Shown in pieces: positions 44,792 through 54,631 of a DNA stretch of 64,000 bases. Each line of letters begins with the position of its first letter. The stretch's first letter is position 1. Made by a program: the position numbers and the translations under genes. The notes under the pieces were generated by a model. It was not told the origin of the DNA. It made no database searches and was given only the letters and a program-made list of their open reading frames with translations. Location of the stretch: the NCBI RefSeq assembly GCF_002295105.1, contig NZ_NSGH01000012.1, positions 27,923 to 91,922 on the forward strand. The letters are read 5' to 3'. The stretch is from Salimicrobium humidisoli. GTDB taxonomy: Bacteria; Bacillota; Bacilli; Bacillales; Halobacillaceae.

Positions 44792-45976
44792 TTATGCGTA
44801 AGAATGTAGGCCGGAAATGATCAGGTTGACCGCCAGCAGGTTGAACATAATGATGGCGAAACCTATAACGGCAAGCCAGGCAGAACGTTCTCCTTCCCAG
44901 CCCCGCGTAAGCCTCAAATGCAGAAATGCTGCATAGAAAAGCCAGGTTATCAGGGCCCACACTTCTTTCGGGTCCCATCCCCAGAATCTGTCCCAGGCTT
45001 CCTGAGCCCAAATAGAAGCGAATATGATTGCTCCCAGGGTAAATACAGGAAAGCCTATAGCAACGGAACGGTAAGAAACTTCATCCACCAGTCTTGGACT
45101 CGCACTTTTCAGTAAAGGCTGAATGGATTTAGCGATCCTTTTTCTCAGTATTAACCTTAAGAGACCGTAAATCACAAGTCCTGCCAAAAACGACCATATA
45201 ATCGTGTTGAATTTAACCGGAGCATTCACTCCCTGCATCCAGCCCGGAGTCTCGAACAACGGTCCGAAAGCACCTTCTGTAACCAGCTCTCCACCGTTCG
45301 GCCCGGCTATCGCAGGCATTTCGTAAGTAATTTCCGTCATCTGTTCATTGACAGGTGCTTCGAATACCGTTTTATAGTCTGCAGCACCAAAACCGGAGGC
45401 CACCACTATGTACCCGAGTGCACTCATAAGTGCGAACAGGACGAACTCCAGCCACCTTGTCCGTTTCGTAGCTTTTTCCTGATTTACCTGGCGAATGAGA
45501 TAAATCAGGCCGGCAGCAAAACTGATGGCAAGGATTGCCTGTCCGAGAGCTGCAGTCGTCACGTGGATATATAGCCAGTGAGACTTGAGCGAAGGCACGA
45601 GAGGACTGATTTCAGTCGGGAACATGCTGGCATATGCAATGACCAGAAGAGCCACCGGCAAAGCGAAAAGACCGAGCAGCGTAATTCTGTAAATAAGAAA
45701 CAGAACTATGAAGCCGAACACAAGCATCATGCCGAAGAACGTCATGAATTCGAAAAGGTTACTGACCGGCGCATGACCGGCTGCGATCCAGCGGGTTATG
45801 AAATAACCTATCTGGGTAAGAAATCCAACGACCGTCAGTCCGATCCCCACGTTCCCGAGTTTTCTGTTCGTTTTCTCATTCGTCATTTTCACTGTAGCAC
45901 CGAATATGAAAGTGGCTATCAAATAAATGAAGAATGAGGCATAAAGTAAATTACTGCTAATCGCTGATAATTCCAT
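44792..45976 (-). CDS. resC: Cytochrome c maturation protein ResC (CcsA family)
   Basis: ResC with ResB forms the System II haem export and ligation complex. It is a polytopic membrane protein of about eight helices with the CcsA tryptophan-rich motif [15 protein letters not shown] and conserved histidines in YIHVTTA and AAFLHLRL. I place the start at ATG 45976 (394 residues), seven bases after GGAGG; ATG 45979 and a longer frame to 46000 exist. It overlaps resB by 20 bases. Confidence 0.95.
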   Translation of the reverse strand: MELSAISSNLLYASFFIYLIATFIFGATVKMTNEKTNRKLGNVGIGLTVVGFLTQIGYFITRWIAAGHAPVSNLFEFMTFFGMMLVFGFIVLFLIYRITLLGLFALPVALLVIAYASMFPTEISPLVPSLKSHWLYIHVTTAALGQAILAISFAAGLIYLIRQVNQEKATKRTRWLEFVLFALMSALGYIVVASGFGAADYKTVFEAPVNEQMTEITYEMPAIAGPNGGELVTEGAFGPLFETPGWMQGVNAPVKFNTIIWSFLAGLVIYGLLRLILRKRIAKSIQPLLKSASPRLVDEVSYRSVAIGFPVFTLGAIIFASIWAQEAWDRFWGWDPKEVWALITWLFYAAFLHLRLTRGWEGERSAWLAVIGFAIIMFNLLAVNLIISGLHSYA

Positions 45977-47633
45977 CATCCTTCCTCCTTTCTTCCGCAT
46001 CTTTCTCTTCCTGTTGATCTACCGGGAAAGCTATCCCCGTTCCTTCAAGGGTCCTGTCGATATCTTTTTTAAGAGCGAACCAGTTTTTATTGGTGTGACC
46101 GGCCACCCAGACTCCGGCACCTTTTGGCTGAATCCAGATCCGACGATGGTTCCAGTACATCCCCTGGATGACGCCTATCATGAATATAGCCGCTCCGACG
46201 GCAATGATCGGCAGCGTATAGTCTTTTTTGACCGTAAGTCCCGTCACGTCCCTCGTTTCGAAGTTTGTGAGTCCGAGTTTGTAATCATTGTTTCCGGAAG
46301 CATCTATGTTCACACCGATACCGGCAAAGCTTACTTCCGTTTCCTCTCCAGGAGCATCCACTTCAAAGATGAACGCCGGATTTCTCGGGAATTTCGAAAC
46401 CTGCTTCGGTTCCCCGTCGTCGAGTTCAAATTCCGGGAAGTATCTTTCAAGTCTGACGACAGTACCGTTATCAAGCTTGTACTCATCTTTAGGTTCGATC
46501 AGGTCTACCGTAAACTCTCCGTAGTTTGAATCCTCATCACCTTTATCATGAAGTTTGAAGGTCATGGAAGAGAATTCGTTCAGCTGATAACTGGCCTGGT
46601 AAAGAGAAATACCGTTTTCGAGCGGAATCGGATGGTTCACTCTCGCTTCCGCTTCTTTCACCTTTTTAAGTTCGGGTTCTTTACCCGGAACGACGGGAAG
46701 ATCCGTCCGTTTATATATTACTGCGTTCGTCTGATAGTTTTCAGGAACCGGAGCGCTCTGCTTCTGCAGTGACTCCCGGAACTGGGAATTCCCCTCATCT
46801 TCCATATCGTAAGTTTCCAAAATGAAATCTTTGTTTTTCATATAGTAGATTCCATCGGTACCTACAATCTGTTTCGTTTCTCCTTCGCGCACCCAGAGAA
46901 ACTCGTCCATATACATAGCGGGAACGAATCTCAGCATAGCACCAAGAAGAACGATAATCAGACCTATGTGGTTAACATACGGGCCCCATCTGGAGAAACG
47001 ATTCTTTTCAGCCAGTATGTTTCCGTCTTCTTCATACAAATTATATCTTTTGGATTTCAGATTGGCTTTCAATTTTTTGTAATCTATGTTGCCCGAGTCG
47101 GTCTCACCGAAGATACGCTGCTTTTTCATGAAGTTGGGATGACGTTTCGGTTTCTGTTTCTTCAGTGTTTTATACAGGGGTACGAAACGGTCGATACTTG
47201 CAATTACGATGGAAATCCCGAGCATAGCAAGGAGAAGCAGGTACCACCATGAGCTGTATAGATTATGAAACCCGAGCTGATAATATATCTGTCCGAGTAT
47301 ACCGTACTGATCTTTATAGTGGGTAGAGGGGTCCGACCCTGGAGGCAGGTACATCTCCTGCGGGAAGATTGTTCCCAACGCGGAAGCTACCACGATTACT
47401 ATAATAATGGATACTCCTATTTTTACAGAAGAAAAGAAGTTCCACGTTTTATCTATAAATGTCCTCTGATACGTTTGTGACCTTCTCGCACTGCCATCGT
47501 ATCTCATGTTCAGCAACTGCTCAGGTTTATTGTTATTCAGGTGCTGGTTTGCTTCGAACGGTTTCCCGCAGGCTTCACAAAGCACCGTTCCTTCCGGGTT
47601 CACATGCCCGCATTCGCATGTAATTTTACTCAT
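45957..47633 (-). CDS. resB: Cytochrome c maturation protein ResB
   Basis: ResB (Ccs1 family) partners ResC. A short N-terminal zinc ribbon (CECGH and CEACG, residues 5-27) precedes three membrane helices near residues 70-90, 130-150 and 220-240, a large extracytoplasmic domain, and a final helix (about 490-510). The ribbon also occurs in other Bacillus ResB proteins. ATG 47633 gives 558 residues; the in-frame ATG at 47648 is less likely. Cytochrome c maturation is needed for QcrC in this window. Confidence 0.93.
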   Translation of the reverse strand: MSKITCECGHVNPEGTVLCEACGKPFEANQHLNNNKPEQLLNMRYDGSARRSQTYQRTFIDKTWNFFSSVKIGVSIIIVIVVASALGTIFPQEMYLPPGSDPSTHYKDQYGILGQIYYQLGFHNLYSSWWYLLLLAMLGISIVIASIDRFVPLYKTLKKQKPKRHPNFMKKQRIFGETDSGNIDYKKLKANLKSKRYNLYEEDGNILAEKNRFSRWGPYVNHIGLIIVLLGAMLRFVPAMYMDEFLWVREGETKQIVGTDGIYYMKNKDFILETYDMEDEGNSQFRESLQKQSAPVPENYQTNAVIYKRTDLPVVPGKEPELKKVKEAEARVNHPIPLENGISLYQASYQLNEFSSMTFKLHDKGDEDSNYGEFTVDLIEPKDEYKLDNGTVVRLERYFPEFELDDGEPKQVSKFPRNPAFIFEVDAPGEETEVSFAGIGVNIDASGNNDYKLGLTNFETRDVTGLTVKKDYTLPIIAVGAAIFMIGVIQGMYWNHRRIWIQPKGAGVWVAGHTNKNWFALKKDIDRTLEGTGIAFPVDQQEEKDAEERRKDDGIISD

Positions 47634-47660
47634 ATAAATACCCCACATTTTTATCCATAT

Positions 47661-48212
47661 TTAAGAAGAAGGAGTTATATCCTGAAGGTGACCTTCCAGT
47701 TTACTCAAGGTCAGCGGCCCGATGACCGTTTCCTCGATCTTTCCATCAGGACCGATGAATAGTGTCGAGGGGATTGGACCGATGTTATACAGATTCATCA
47801 CCTGTCCATCCTTATCCTGTAGTATAGGAAACGTTAACTGGTACTCTCTCATAAACTGCTCGACTACTATATCGGTAGTATCCAAATTGATCGCGAGAAT
47901 CTCCACGCCTTTTTTCTTGTATTTCGGATACAGTTCCTCCATGTATGGCATTTCGTCTTTACACGGTTCGCAATATGTAGCCCAGAAGTTAATCATAACG
48001 CCTTTCCCGCGGTAATCTTCGAGTTCTACCGTCTCGTCGGTCCCGAATTTCTTAAGGGCGAAATTCGGAGCTTTTTCGCCTTCCTCTACAGAGACGCCGT
48101 CTTCCTGAAATGCAGACGCTACGGCGAAGACCACGAGACTCAGCATAATTACAAGCAGAGTTGAACGGAAAATAAGTCGCTTTTTCTTTTTCTTTACTGT
48201 TTTTTCACTCAT
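47661..48212 (-). CDS. resA: Thiol-disulfide reductase ResA
   Basis: ResA reduces the haem-binding cysteines of apocytochrome c outside the membrane. An uncleaved signal anchor (residues 12-33) is followed by a thioredoxin fold with active-site CEPC (C81, C84) and the family insertion around residues 100-125. ATG 48212 (183 residues) is preceded by GGGGGGTGAGTGGT; an in-frame GTG within that site is rejected. It leads resABC, 52 bases after rluB. Confidence 0.95.
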   Translation of the reverse strand: MSEKTVKKKKKRLIFRSTLLVIMLSLVVFAVASAFQEDGVSVEEGEKAPNFALKKFGTDETVELEDYRGKGVMINFWATYCEPCKDEMPYMEELYPKYKKKGVEILAINLDTTDIVVEQFMREYQLTFPILQDKDGQVMNLYNIGPIPSTLFIGPDGKIEETVIGPLTLSKLEGHLQDITPSS

Positions 48213-48264
48213 ACCACTCACCCCCCGACATTATAACATGAGTGTTTTTTAAATTTATTGAACA

Positions 48265-48993
48265 TTATTTAACATTTTCATCCGCAAGCTGGCGTAACTG
48301 CTTGACTTCGTGAGGTTTCAGCGGGCGAAAGTCCCCGGCATTCAGTCCGTGAAGATTCAGGAATCCGTACTGTTCTCTTTTCAGTTTATCGACAGGTACT
48401 CCGAGTGCGTCGAACATTTTCCTTACCTGTCTGTTTTTTCCCTGATGAAGAGTCATCTGAATGATAGCAGTGTTCTTTTTCCCATCGGTCGAAGTAATTC
48501 TTACATCTTCCGCTTTAAAAAATTCACCTTCGATCTCCATCCCCTGCTTCAGCTGTTTCATCTGTTCGCGGGTCGGTATGCCACGGGACTTGATGATATA
48601 TACTTTGTCTATTTTATGTTTCGGGTGCATCAGTTTATTGGCGAATTCCCCGTCATTTGTAAGAAGGATAAGCCCTGACGTATCGTAGTCCAGCCGTCCC
48701 ACCGGAAATAGACGTTGGTCGATCTCCGGAATGTAGTCGGTTACGACTTGCCGGCCCCGGTCGTCTTTGGAACTCGAGATGACGCCTCTCGGTTTATATA
48801 ACAGAAAATAAACGGGGGCTTCCCTTTGAAGAGGTACTCCGTCAACTTCCACTTCATCCTGAGAGGACACTTTGGTTCCCAGTTCCTTAATTGTTTCATT
48901 ATTGACCTTCACCCGTCCTGCTTTGATGAGTTCTTCGGATTTTCTTCGCGATGCGACGCCGGCCTGGGCCATTACTTTCTGCAATCTTTCCAT
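48265..48993 (-). CDS. rluB: 23S rRNA pseudouridine synthase RluB
   Basis: An S4 RNA-binding domain (residues 1-60, LQKVMAQAGVASRRKSEELI) precedes a pseudouridine synthase domain with the catalytic aspartate D102 in GRLDYDTSGL. RluB modifies U2605-equivalent in 23S rRNA. 242 residues is normal. In B. subtilis the spore genes spmA, spmB and dacB, plus ypuI, lie between rluB and scpB; here only 266 bases of non-coding DNA separate the two. Confidence 0.95.
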   Translation of the reverse strand: MERLQKVMAQAGVASRRKSEELIKAGRVKVNNETIKELGTKVSSQDEVEVDGVPLQREAPVYFLLYKPRGVISSSKDDRGRQVVTDYIPEIDQRLFPVGRLDYDTSGLILLTNDGEFANKLMHPKHKIDKVYIIKSRGIPTREQMKQLKQGMEIEGEFFKAEDVRITSTDGKKNTAIIQMTLHQGKNRQVRKMFDALGVPVDKLKREQYGFLNLHGLNAGDFRPLKPHEVKQLRQLADENVK

Positions 48994-49025
48994 TTTTACC
49001 TACTCCCTCTTTTCTCCACTTAAGA

Positions 49026-49051
49026 GACCACGCTGCGAAGACAACGCGGTC
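49026..49051 (-). ncRNA. Stable hairpin in the rluB leader
   Basis: Minus-strand GACCGCGTTG, loop TCTTCG, CAGCGTGGTC makes ten pairs. It lacks a T tail, so it is not a terminator. It lies between the -10 element and the rluB start and might affect message stability or translation of rluB-resABC. Confidence 0.5.
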
Positions 49052-49100
49052 ATTTATCGAAAACATTCGTTTTATATTCATTGATACTGCATCCGTAGCC

Positions 49101-49106
49101 ATTATA
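49101..49106 (-). promoter_or_regulatory. rluB: Extended -10 promoter of rluB
   Basis: Minus-strand TTGGTATAAT is a perfect extended -10; the -35 is weak (GGACTG at 17-base spacing). It lies about 108 bases upstream of the rluB ATG, leaving a structured leader. Confidence 0.6.
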
Positions 49107-49259
49107 CCAACAATCTTCAAGTGCAGTCCAACATTGAGAATTTTTCTTTATCTATTGTGACTAATCAGTGAAAACCTTTTCGTTGTAAGTTATGTATATG
49201 TCGGATCTGTGGCTGTTTCTGTACATGATAACCTCTATGAACCGGCACACCCCGGTTCT

Positions 49260-49826
49260 TCACCCTTCTTCCAAAGAATCGAAAAAATTCTCAGCCGCCG
49301 AATAATCTTCCTGAAATGCTTCTTTCAATTCAGGAAGGTCTTCCAGTGACTGTAAACCGAAGTAAGTAAGAAAGTGTTCGGTCGTCCTATAAAGAATGGG
49401 TCTGCCTACCGTTTCCTTTCTACCTGCTTCTTCCACCAGCTGCCTTTCAGCGAGTGTCTGCAGCGCCTGATCACTCTTCACTCCGCGGATGTAATCCACT
49501 TCGACCCGGGTAATCGGCTGCCTGTAGGCGATAATAGCCAGCGATTCCAGCGAAGCCTGAGATAGACGCGTATGATTTTTCTTGTATCCCCATCTCTTAT
49601 AGACTGCCGCATATTCCGGTTTCGTCGTCAGACTGTACGTTCCTCTCGACTCCATCAGACGGATCCCTCTCCCGGGATTCTGCAGCTCTTCCTTCCAGTC
49701 TTCAAGTAGTTCCTCCACTTCATTTTCCCGGATTTCCAGTATTTCTGAAAGTTGTTTCTTATGCATCCCTTCTTCTCCGGCAGCAAACAGCAGCCCCTCG
49801 AGAATCGCAAGCTTACTCTCTCCCAT
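49260..49826 (-). CDS. scpB: Segregation and condensation protein B
   Basis: ScpB is the kite subunit of the SMC-ScpAB condensin that organises replicated origins. Two winged-helix domains are recognisable (LEGLLFAAGEEGMHKKQL at the start and VEVDYIRGVKSDQAL at about 120). ATG 49826 follows AGGGGGATAATC and gives 188 residues; the frame is open to 49862. It overlaps scpA by 14 bases. Confidence 0.95.
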   Translation of the reverse strand: MGESKLAILEGLLFAAGEEGMHKKQLSEILEIRENEVEELLEDWKEELQNPGRGIRLMESRGTYSLTTKPEYAAVYKRWGYKKNHTRLSQASLESLAIIAYRQPITRVEVDYIRGVKSDQALQTLAERQLVEEAGRKETVGRPILYRTTEHFLTYFGLQSLEDLPELKEAFQEDYSAAENFFDSLEEG

Positions 49827-50559
49827 GATTATCCCCCTGTTTAAATATATATAAATCTTCAAAATGTTCGTCCTGCCTGCATAAAACCTGTTTATCTTTC
49901 ACCAGTTCCAGCAGGGCGAGAAATGTATTCACCATTTCAGTTCTTGTGCGGGCGGAGAAAAGTTTCTCAAACGTTATACCGGATGGGGATTGCTGTATCT
50001 TTTGAAGAATATGGTCCATCGTCCGTTTAATGGGCATCTCATCTCTTTTCACCCCTGTCTCCACTTCCGGAGACGGAGATCCAGTTTTATTAAACATGCG
50101 CTGCAAAGCTTCGATCATATCAAAGACGGTAGCCTGCTGATCATCCCCGGCTCCCTCCTCTATACTCACCGGAGGTCTGGAGTAGACTTCGTTATCTTCT
50201 GCTTCCCTGTCTTTCAGCTGCCCTGCCGCATACTTAAACTTCCTGTATTCCTTAAGTCTTTCCATAAGTTCTTCTCTCGGATCCTCCTCGCTTTCCAGCT
50301 CTTCCGGATCGACCGGTTCTTCCGGAAGCAGTGTGCTGCTTTTCATTGCAAGAAGCGTAGCAGCCATCACGAGATACTCACTTGCTATATCAAGTTCCAG
50401 CTCATTCATAGTGTGAATGTACTCCATGTACTGATCAGTAATCTCAGCTACAGGAATATCGTGGATGTCTATTTCAAGTCTCTGTATAAGATGAAGGAGC
50501 AGATCCATCGGTCCTTCAAAACCTTCTACTTTTATATGATACTCGCTTTTCACGGACAT
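49813..50559 (-). CDS. scpA: Segregation and condensation protein A
   Basis: ScpA is the kleisin of the SMC complex, bridging the two SMC heads. The N-terminal FEGPMDLLLHLIQRLEIDIHDI and the C-terminal winged helix (GITFEKLFSARTRTEMVNTFLALLEL) are typical; a charged middle linker is rich in Glu. 248 residues. It lies upstream of and overlaps scpB. The smc gene itself is not in this window. Confidence 0.96.
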   Translation of the reverse strand: MSVKSEYHIKVEGFEGPMDLLLHLIQRLEIDIHDIPVAEITDQYMEYIHTMNELELDIASEYLVMAATLLAMKSSTLLPEEPVDPEELESEEDPREELMERLKEYRKFKYAAGQLKDREAEDNEVYSRPPVSIEEGAGDDQQATVFDMIEALQRMFNKTGSPSPEVETGVKRDEMPIKRTMDHILQKIQQSPSGITFEKLFSARTRTEMVNTFLALLELVKDKQVLCRQDEHFEDLYIFKQGDNHGRE

Positions 50560-50643
50560 CAGCCTTTTCTCTATAAAGTTCTAATTCATTATAACACGAG
50601 GCTGCAAACTCTTCCGTAAGGACAACAACCCATTTTTCCACCC

Positions 50644-50675
50644 ACAAAAAAGAGCGCGGAGTCCGCGCTCTTTCA
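50644..50675 (-). terminator. Terminator of ribT
   Basis: Minus-strand AAAGAGCGCGGA paired with TCCGCGCTCTTT, then six T residues; the hairpin begins at the ribT stop codon. Confidence 0.9.
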
Positions 50676-51026
50676 TTTTGCTTTATTGCATTTTTCTATA
50701 AACGCTTCTGTCTCTTCAGTGGCACAGACAGAGTAGGAACCCTGGTATTTATCTCTTACTTTTTCAACCATTTTTCGCCCGATGCCACTATTGCGATGTG
50801 ACGGGTTGACGGAGACATGCTGAATAATCGCTTCGCGCTCGTTCACGCGAACGCCTGCGGCACCTATAATGTCTTCGCCCTCTTTCCACAAATATAAATG
50901 CCAGTCCTGATTATTCTCATATTCCTTGATAATGTCCTGCAGTTTCTTAACATCTTTTGCTTCCGGCATAAAGGACAGCAGCCCCATAGCAATTTTCTCA
51001 AAAGATTTTTTAAACCTGATTAACAT
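50673..51026 (-). CDS. ribT: GNAT acetyltransferase-like protein RibT
   Basis: RibT is a small GNAT-fold protein that in B. subtilis ends the riboflavin operon; its substrate is unknown. The N-terminus LIRFKKSFEKIAMGLLSFMPE is close to B. subtilis RibT, and the acetyl-CoA loop is HRNSGIGRKM (about residues 77-86). 117 residues. The ribD, ribE, ribAB and ribH genes that normally precede it are not here. Confidence 0.88.
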   Translation of the reverse strand: MLIRFKKSFEKIAMGLLSFMPEAKDVKKLQDIIKEYENNQDWHLYLWKEGEDIIGAAGVRVNEREAIIQHVSVNPSHRNSGIGRKMVEKVRDKYQGSYSVCATEETEAFIEKCNKAK

Positions 51027-51067
51027 AGTGACCCCTCAATCATCTTAGAAATTGATGTAAAGCCGGT

Positions 51068-51160
51068 CTACTGAACAACTACTCCAAACCAGTAGTACAG
51101 TCCGAAAACCAGACAAAATATCAATAATATTATTAGTAACCTTATGTTACGTTTACGCAT
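51068..51160 (-). CDS. Thirty-residue single-helix membrane peptide
   Basis: A short frame with an excellent ribosome site (GGGAGGAATTCA before ATG at 51160) codes for 30 residues: a basic start (MRKRNIR) and one hydrophobic helix (LLIILLIFCLVFGLYY) ending in WFGVVVQ. It lies between ribT and ppiB on the same strand. The composition is that of a small membrane peptide; I do not recognise a family, and function is unknown. Conservation of the frame in relatives would decide it. Confidence 0.6.
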   Translation of the reverse strand: MRKRNIRLLIILLIFCLVFGLYYWFGVVVQ

Positions 51161-51240
51161 TGAATTCCTCCCGGAATGACCCAGATAATAGCATACTCCA
51201 TTCTCAAAAATTATTCAAGCGGTTATAGCTTTCCCGGCAG

Positions 51241-51672
51241 TCATTCGGACACTCTGACCTCTTTCATTACGTCACCCTTATTAATACGATCGACGATTTC
51301 CACTCCTTCAACTACCTGACCGAAAACCGTGTGTTTTCCGTCGAGATGAGGCTGAGGGCTGTGACAGACGAAAAACTGACTGCCCCCTGTATCTTTCCCT
51401 GCGTGAGCCATGGATAGCGTGCCTCTCTGGTGCCGGTGAGGATTGTCATCTGTTTCACATTTGATAGTATAACCAGGTCCGCCAGTTCCGTCACCTCTCG
51501 GGCACCCTCCCTGTACTACGAAGTCAGGAATGACCCTGTGGAAAGTCAGGCCATCGTAGAACTTACTGTTTGCAAGGCTTTTGAAGTTCTCCACCGTACC
51601 GGGAGCATCTTCTTCATAAAGTTCCAGAACCATGCGTTCGCCATTTTCAAATTCAATATAACCGTTTTTCAT
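51241..51672 (-). CDS. ppiB: Peptidyl-prolyl cis-trans isomerase B (cyclophilin)
   Basis: A 143-residue cytoplasmic cyclophilin: [25 protein letters not shown], and [23 protein letters not shown] contain the active-site Arg, Phe and His/Trp-equivalent positions of the family. No signal peptide. The ATG overlaps the lysA stop by 20 bases, so it is probably co-transcribed with lysA. Confidence 0.96.
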   Translation of the reverse strand: MKNGYIEFENGERMVLELYEEDAPGTVENFKSLANSKFYDGLTFHRVIPDFVVQGGCPRGDGTGGPGYTIKCETDDNPHRHQRGTLSMAHAGKDTGGSQFFVCHSPQPHLDGKHTVFGQVVEGVEIVDRINKGDVMKEVRVSE

Positions 51673-52978
51673 CAGTATCTCCTCCTGTTTTAAAATTCAG
51701 ATCAAATCTCGTTATCTCATCGAAGGATTCCCGTCTGATCACCAGCTGATGAGAGCCGTTCTCTACGAATACGACAGCCGCTTTAGGGAATCGGTTGTAG
51801 TTATTCGACATGGAATAACCGTAAGCCCCGGTACTGAATACTGCCAGCGTGTCGCCGGGAGTAATATCAGGAAGCGTCGCATCCCATATCAGCATATCCC
51901 CGGACTCACAGCATTTACCCGCTATGGCATACGTACGCCTCTCTTCCTCGTGCATCCTTTCTGCCGCTTTAATGTCATACCTGGCATCATAAAGAGCGGG
52001 GCGTATATTATCGGTCATACCACCATCCACCGACAGATAGGTACGCACCCCTTCGATTTCCTTTACTGAACCTGCTTCATAAAGCGTTACTCCGGCATCC
52101 CCCACTATCGCTCTCCCGGGTTCTATCCAGATCTCGGGCATAGGATAATTCTGCGTTTCCGATTGGAACTTCACTTCGCTCATAAGAGCCCGGGCGTACT
52201 CATTGAGGCTTAGCGGATCATCATCCTCCGTATAGCGGATTCCGAATCCTCCCCCCAGATTGAGTACTTTCGCTTCATAGCCATGTTCTTCTTTCCACTT
52301 CTTCATTATATCAAACAGTTTCCTTGTGGCCATCAAAAACCCGCTCGTTTCAAAAATTTGGGAACCGATATGGCAATGCAGGCCGATGACATTCATTCCG
52401 GTTGATTCCAGGAGAGAAGTGAAGGCCCGGTCCGCCTGACCACTCGTTAAATCAAAACCGAACTTGGAATCTTCCTGTCCCGTTAAAATGTAGTCATGCG
52501 TGTGCGCCTCTATACCAGGTGTCACTCTGAGAAGTACGTCCATCGTTGTATTCTGTTCTTCAAGAATTTCTTCAAGCAAAGCTATCTCATAGAAGTTATC
52601 TACTACGATGCACCCAATCTTAGCGTCCACGGCCATTTTTAATTCTGATCTGCTTTTATTATTCCCGTGCATGTGTATTTTTTTCACCGGAAAACCTGCT
52701 TCGAGAGCAGTATAAAGCTCTCCCTCGGAAACTACATCCAGGCTCAGCTTTTCTTCATCCGCCACCTGAATCATGGCGATGGATGAGAATGCCTTGCTGG
52801 CATAAGCTACCTGGGCCGGTATACCTTCCTGTTCAAACGTTTCTACAAAAGCTCTTGCATTCTGTCTTATCCTTCCTACATCATAAACGTAAAGAGGGGT
52901 TCCGTATTCTTTTTTCAACGTGGAAACATCCACCCCTCCTATTTCAAGTATTCCTGCCGTATTTGTGGAATGTTCCAA
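51653..52978 (-). CDS. lysA: Diaminopimelate decarboxylase
   Basis: LysA makes L-lysine from meso-diaminopimelate with PLP. Schiff-base lysine K62 is in [26 protein letters not shown] and the C-terminal substrate Cys in KCCESGD are intact; 441 residues. The start is TTG 52978 after GGACGGGTGTAA. No lysine riboswitch or T-box was seen in the 267 bases upstream. In B. subtilis the spoVA operon lies directly upstream; here pdp is the next gene and no spore gene intervenes. Confidence 0.95.
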   Translation of the reverse strand: MEHSTNTAGILEIGGVDVSTLKKEYGTPLYVYDVGRIRQNARAFVETFEQEGIPAQVAYASKAFSSIAMIQVADEEKLSLDVVSEGELYTALEAGFPVKKIHMHGNNKSRSELKMAVDAKIGCIVVDNFYEIALLEEILEEQNTTMDVLLRVTPGIEAHTHDYILTGQEDSKFGFDLTSGQADRAFTSLLESTGMNVIGLHCHIGSQIFETSGFLMATRKLFDIMKKWKEEHGYEAKVLNLGGGFGIRYTEDDDPLSLNEYARALMSEVKFQSETQNYPMPEIWIEPGRAIVGDAGVTLYEAGSVKEIEGVRTYLSVDGGMTDNIRPALYDARYDIKAAERMHEEERRTYAIAGKCCESGDMLIWDATLPDITPGDTLAVFSTGAYGYSMSNNYNRFPKAAVVFVENGSHQLVIRRESFDEITRFDLNFKTGGDTDEKRLY

Positions 52979-53179
52979 TTACACCCGTCCTTCCGTTAAG
53001 TACACCTGCAGTTTCTTTGACAGAGCTGCACCTTCAAAAAATTCAAGGAATGCTGCAGCCGAATTTATTTGAATACAAATAATATTTATAAATTTATCAT
53101 AATCGTCTTACACCTACAACATATTAAGTCCGGTACCGGAGAACGGGAGCTTACAAAATCTGATAAAAAGCGGGTAATG

Positions 53180-53214
53180 ATAAGGAAAGGCTGCCGAAAT
53201 AAATTTCGACAGCC
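53180..53214 (-). terminator. Terminator of deoB-punA-pdp
   Basis: Minus-strand GGCTGTCGAAAT and ATTTCGGCAGCC pair along 12 bases with one GU pair, followed by TTTCCTT, just after the pdp stop. The rest of 52979-53245 holds an AT-rich presumed lysA promoter region and no gene. Confidence 0.83.
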
Positions 53215-53245
53215 ATCCCGGGCAGCATTCGCCCATATAACGGTA

Positions 53246-54547
53246 CTACTTGATGATATTATGAAGTAGTATCGGGGCCTCTTTTTTCTCGGAAGTAATG
53301 GTGTAAGCTTTCTTCACTTTCTCCACTGAATCTTCCGGTTCTTTCATATTACTGTGAAGAACAACGAGAGGCTCTCCCTCTTCCACTTTATCGCCGATTT
53401 TCTTCTTGAGGGTGATACCGACACTGTGATCGATCTTATCGTCTTTCGTCTGACGACCTGCGCCGAGATACATCGCGGCTACTCCGATGGATTCCGCATC
53501 AATCTCATTTACATACCCGCCGGTTTCAGCCGGCACCTCCACATGGTATTCAGCCTGTGGTAGCTTACTCAGATCATCAATCATTTCCCCGGCTCCGTGC
53601 TGGGCTTCAATGAATTCTTTCAGTTTTGCGTGGGCTTTTCCGTTGGATATGTTCTCTTCAAGCGCCTCTCTGGCAGCTTCCGGTTTATCGAAAGCCCCTG
53701 CCAGAACACTCATCTGGGAAGCAATCTCAAGCGAAAGTTCACGAAGGTCCTTCACATCACTTCCCTTAAGAATTTCAGCCGCTTCTTTTATCTCATTTGC
53801 GTTTCCGACCTCAAAACCAAGCGGCTGGTTCATGTCACTGATAACAGCTACTGTATTTTTACCGAGTTCATTACCGATGGTAACCATTTCTCTGGCAAGC
53901 GCTTCAGAGTCTTCTACTGTTTTCATAAATGCACCGGAACCCGTTTTCACATCAAGTACAATACTGTCCGCGCCTGAGGCCAGTTTTTTACTCATGATGG
54001 AACTTGCAATCAGGGAAAGAGCGTTCACCGTACCGGTCACATCTCTCAGGGCATACAATTTCTTGTCCGCAGGAGCCAGGTTCCCCGTCTGGCCGGCTAC
54101 CGCCAGCTTATGGGTGTTTACATTTCTGACAAATTCCTCTTTGGTTATTTCAGTAGTGAATCCCTCTATCGCTTCTAACTTGTCAATCGTTCCTCCGGTA
54201 TGACCGAGACCACGACCGGACATTTTTGCTACGGGAACTCCGAGGGAAGCAACCAGCGGGCCGATGATAAAAGTGACTTTATCCCCTACCCCGCCTGTGG
54301 AGTGTTTATCGACAATGTGGCCTTCAATGTCGCTCAGGTCTATTTTTTCGCCTGAGTCTACCATTGCCTGGGTTAGCGCAGCCGTTTCTTTTCCATTCAT
54401 TCCTTGAAAATAAATCGCCATAGCTAGAGCGGAAGCCTGGTAATCAGGGATTTCTCCGTTCGTGTATCCGTTAATAAAAAATCTGATTTCCTCTTCACTC
54501 AGTATATTACCTTCTCTTTTTTTTACGATAATGTCATACATTCTCAT
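53246..54547 (-). CDS. pdp: Pyrimidine-nucleoside phosphorylase
   Basis: Pdp phosphorolyses uridine and thymidine. The glycine-rich phosphate/substrate loop [10 protein letters not shown] (81-90), the [16 protein letters not shown] signature, and K/S residues for 2'-substrate binding mark the family; 433 residues. The ATG at 54547 follows AGGAAGGTGACTCTAC. In many Bacillaceae this gene sits between punA and the dacF-spoIIA operon; the spore operon is missing here. Confidence 0.95.
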   Translation of the reverse strand: MRMYDIIVKKREGNILSEEEIRFFINGYTNGEIPDYQASALAMAIYFQGMNGKETAALTQAMVDSGEKIDLSDIEGHIVDKHSTGGVGDKVTFIIGPLVASLGVPVAKMSGRGLGHTGGTIDKLEAIEGFTTEITKEEFVRNVNTHKLAVAGQTGNLAPADKKLYALRDVTGTVNALSLIASSIMSKKLASGADSIVLDVKTGSGAFMKTVEDSEALAREMVTIGNELGKNTVAVISDMNQPLGFEVGNANEIKEAAEILKGSDVKDLRELSLEIASQMSVLAGAFDKPEAAREALEENISNGKAHAKLKEFIEAQHGAGEMIDDLSKLPQAEYHVEVPAETGGYVNEIDAESIGVAAMYLGAGRQTKDDKIDHSVGITLKKKIGDKVEEGEPLVVLHSNMKEPEDSVEKVKKAYTITSEKKEAPILLHNIIK

Positions 54548-54631
54548 GTAGAGTCACCTTCCTGTGGTTCACTTCTCCGCACGTGTAGCCGAGAAATTAT
54601 ATTTTCACCATTTGCTTCCGAAAGGGAATTG

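Noticed and set aside
49238..49262. Inverted repeat GAACCGG/CCGGTTC after scpB as a terminator
   Set aside because: The stem is plausible but no T tract follows on the minus strand.
52979..53245. Lysine riboswitch or T-box upstream of lysA
   Set aside because: No lysine-aptamer consensus blocks, specifier or T-box sequence could be found.
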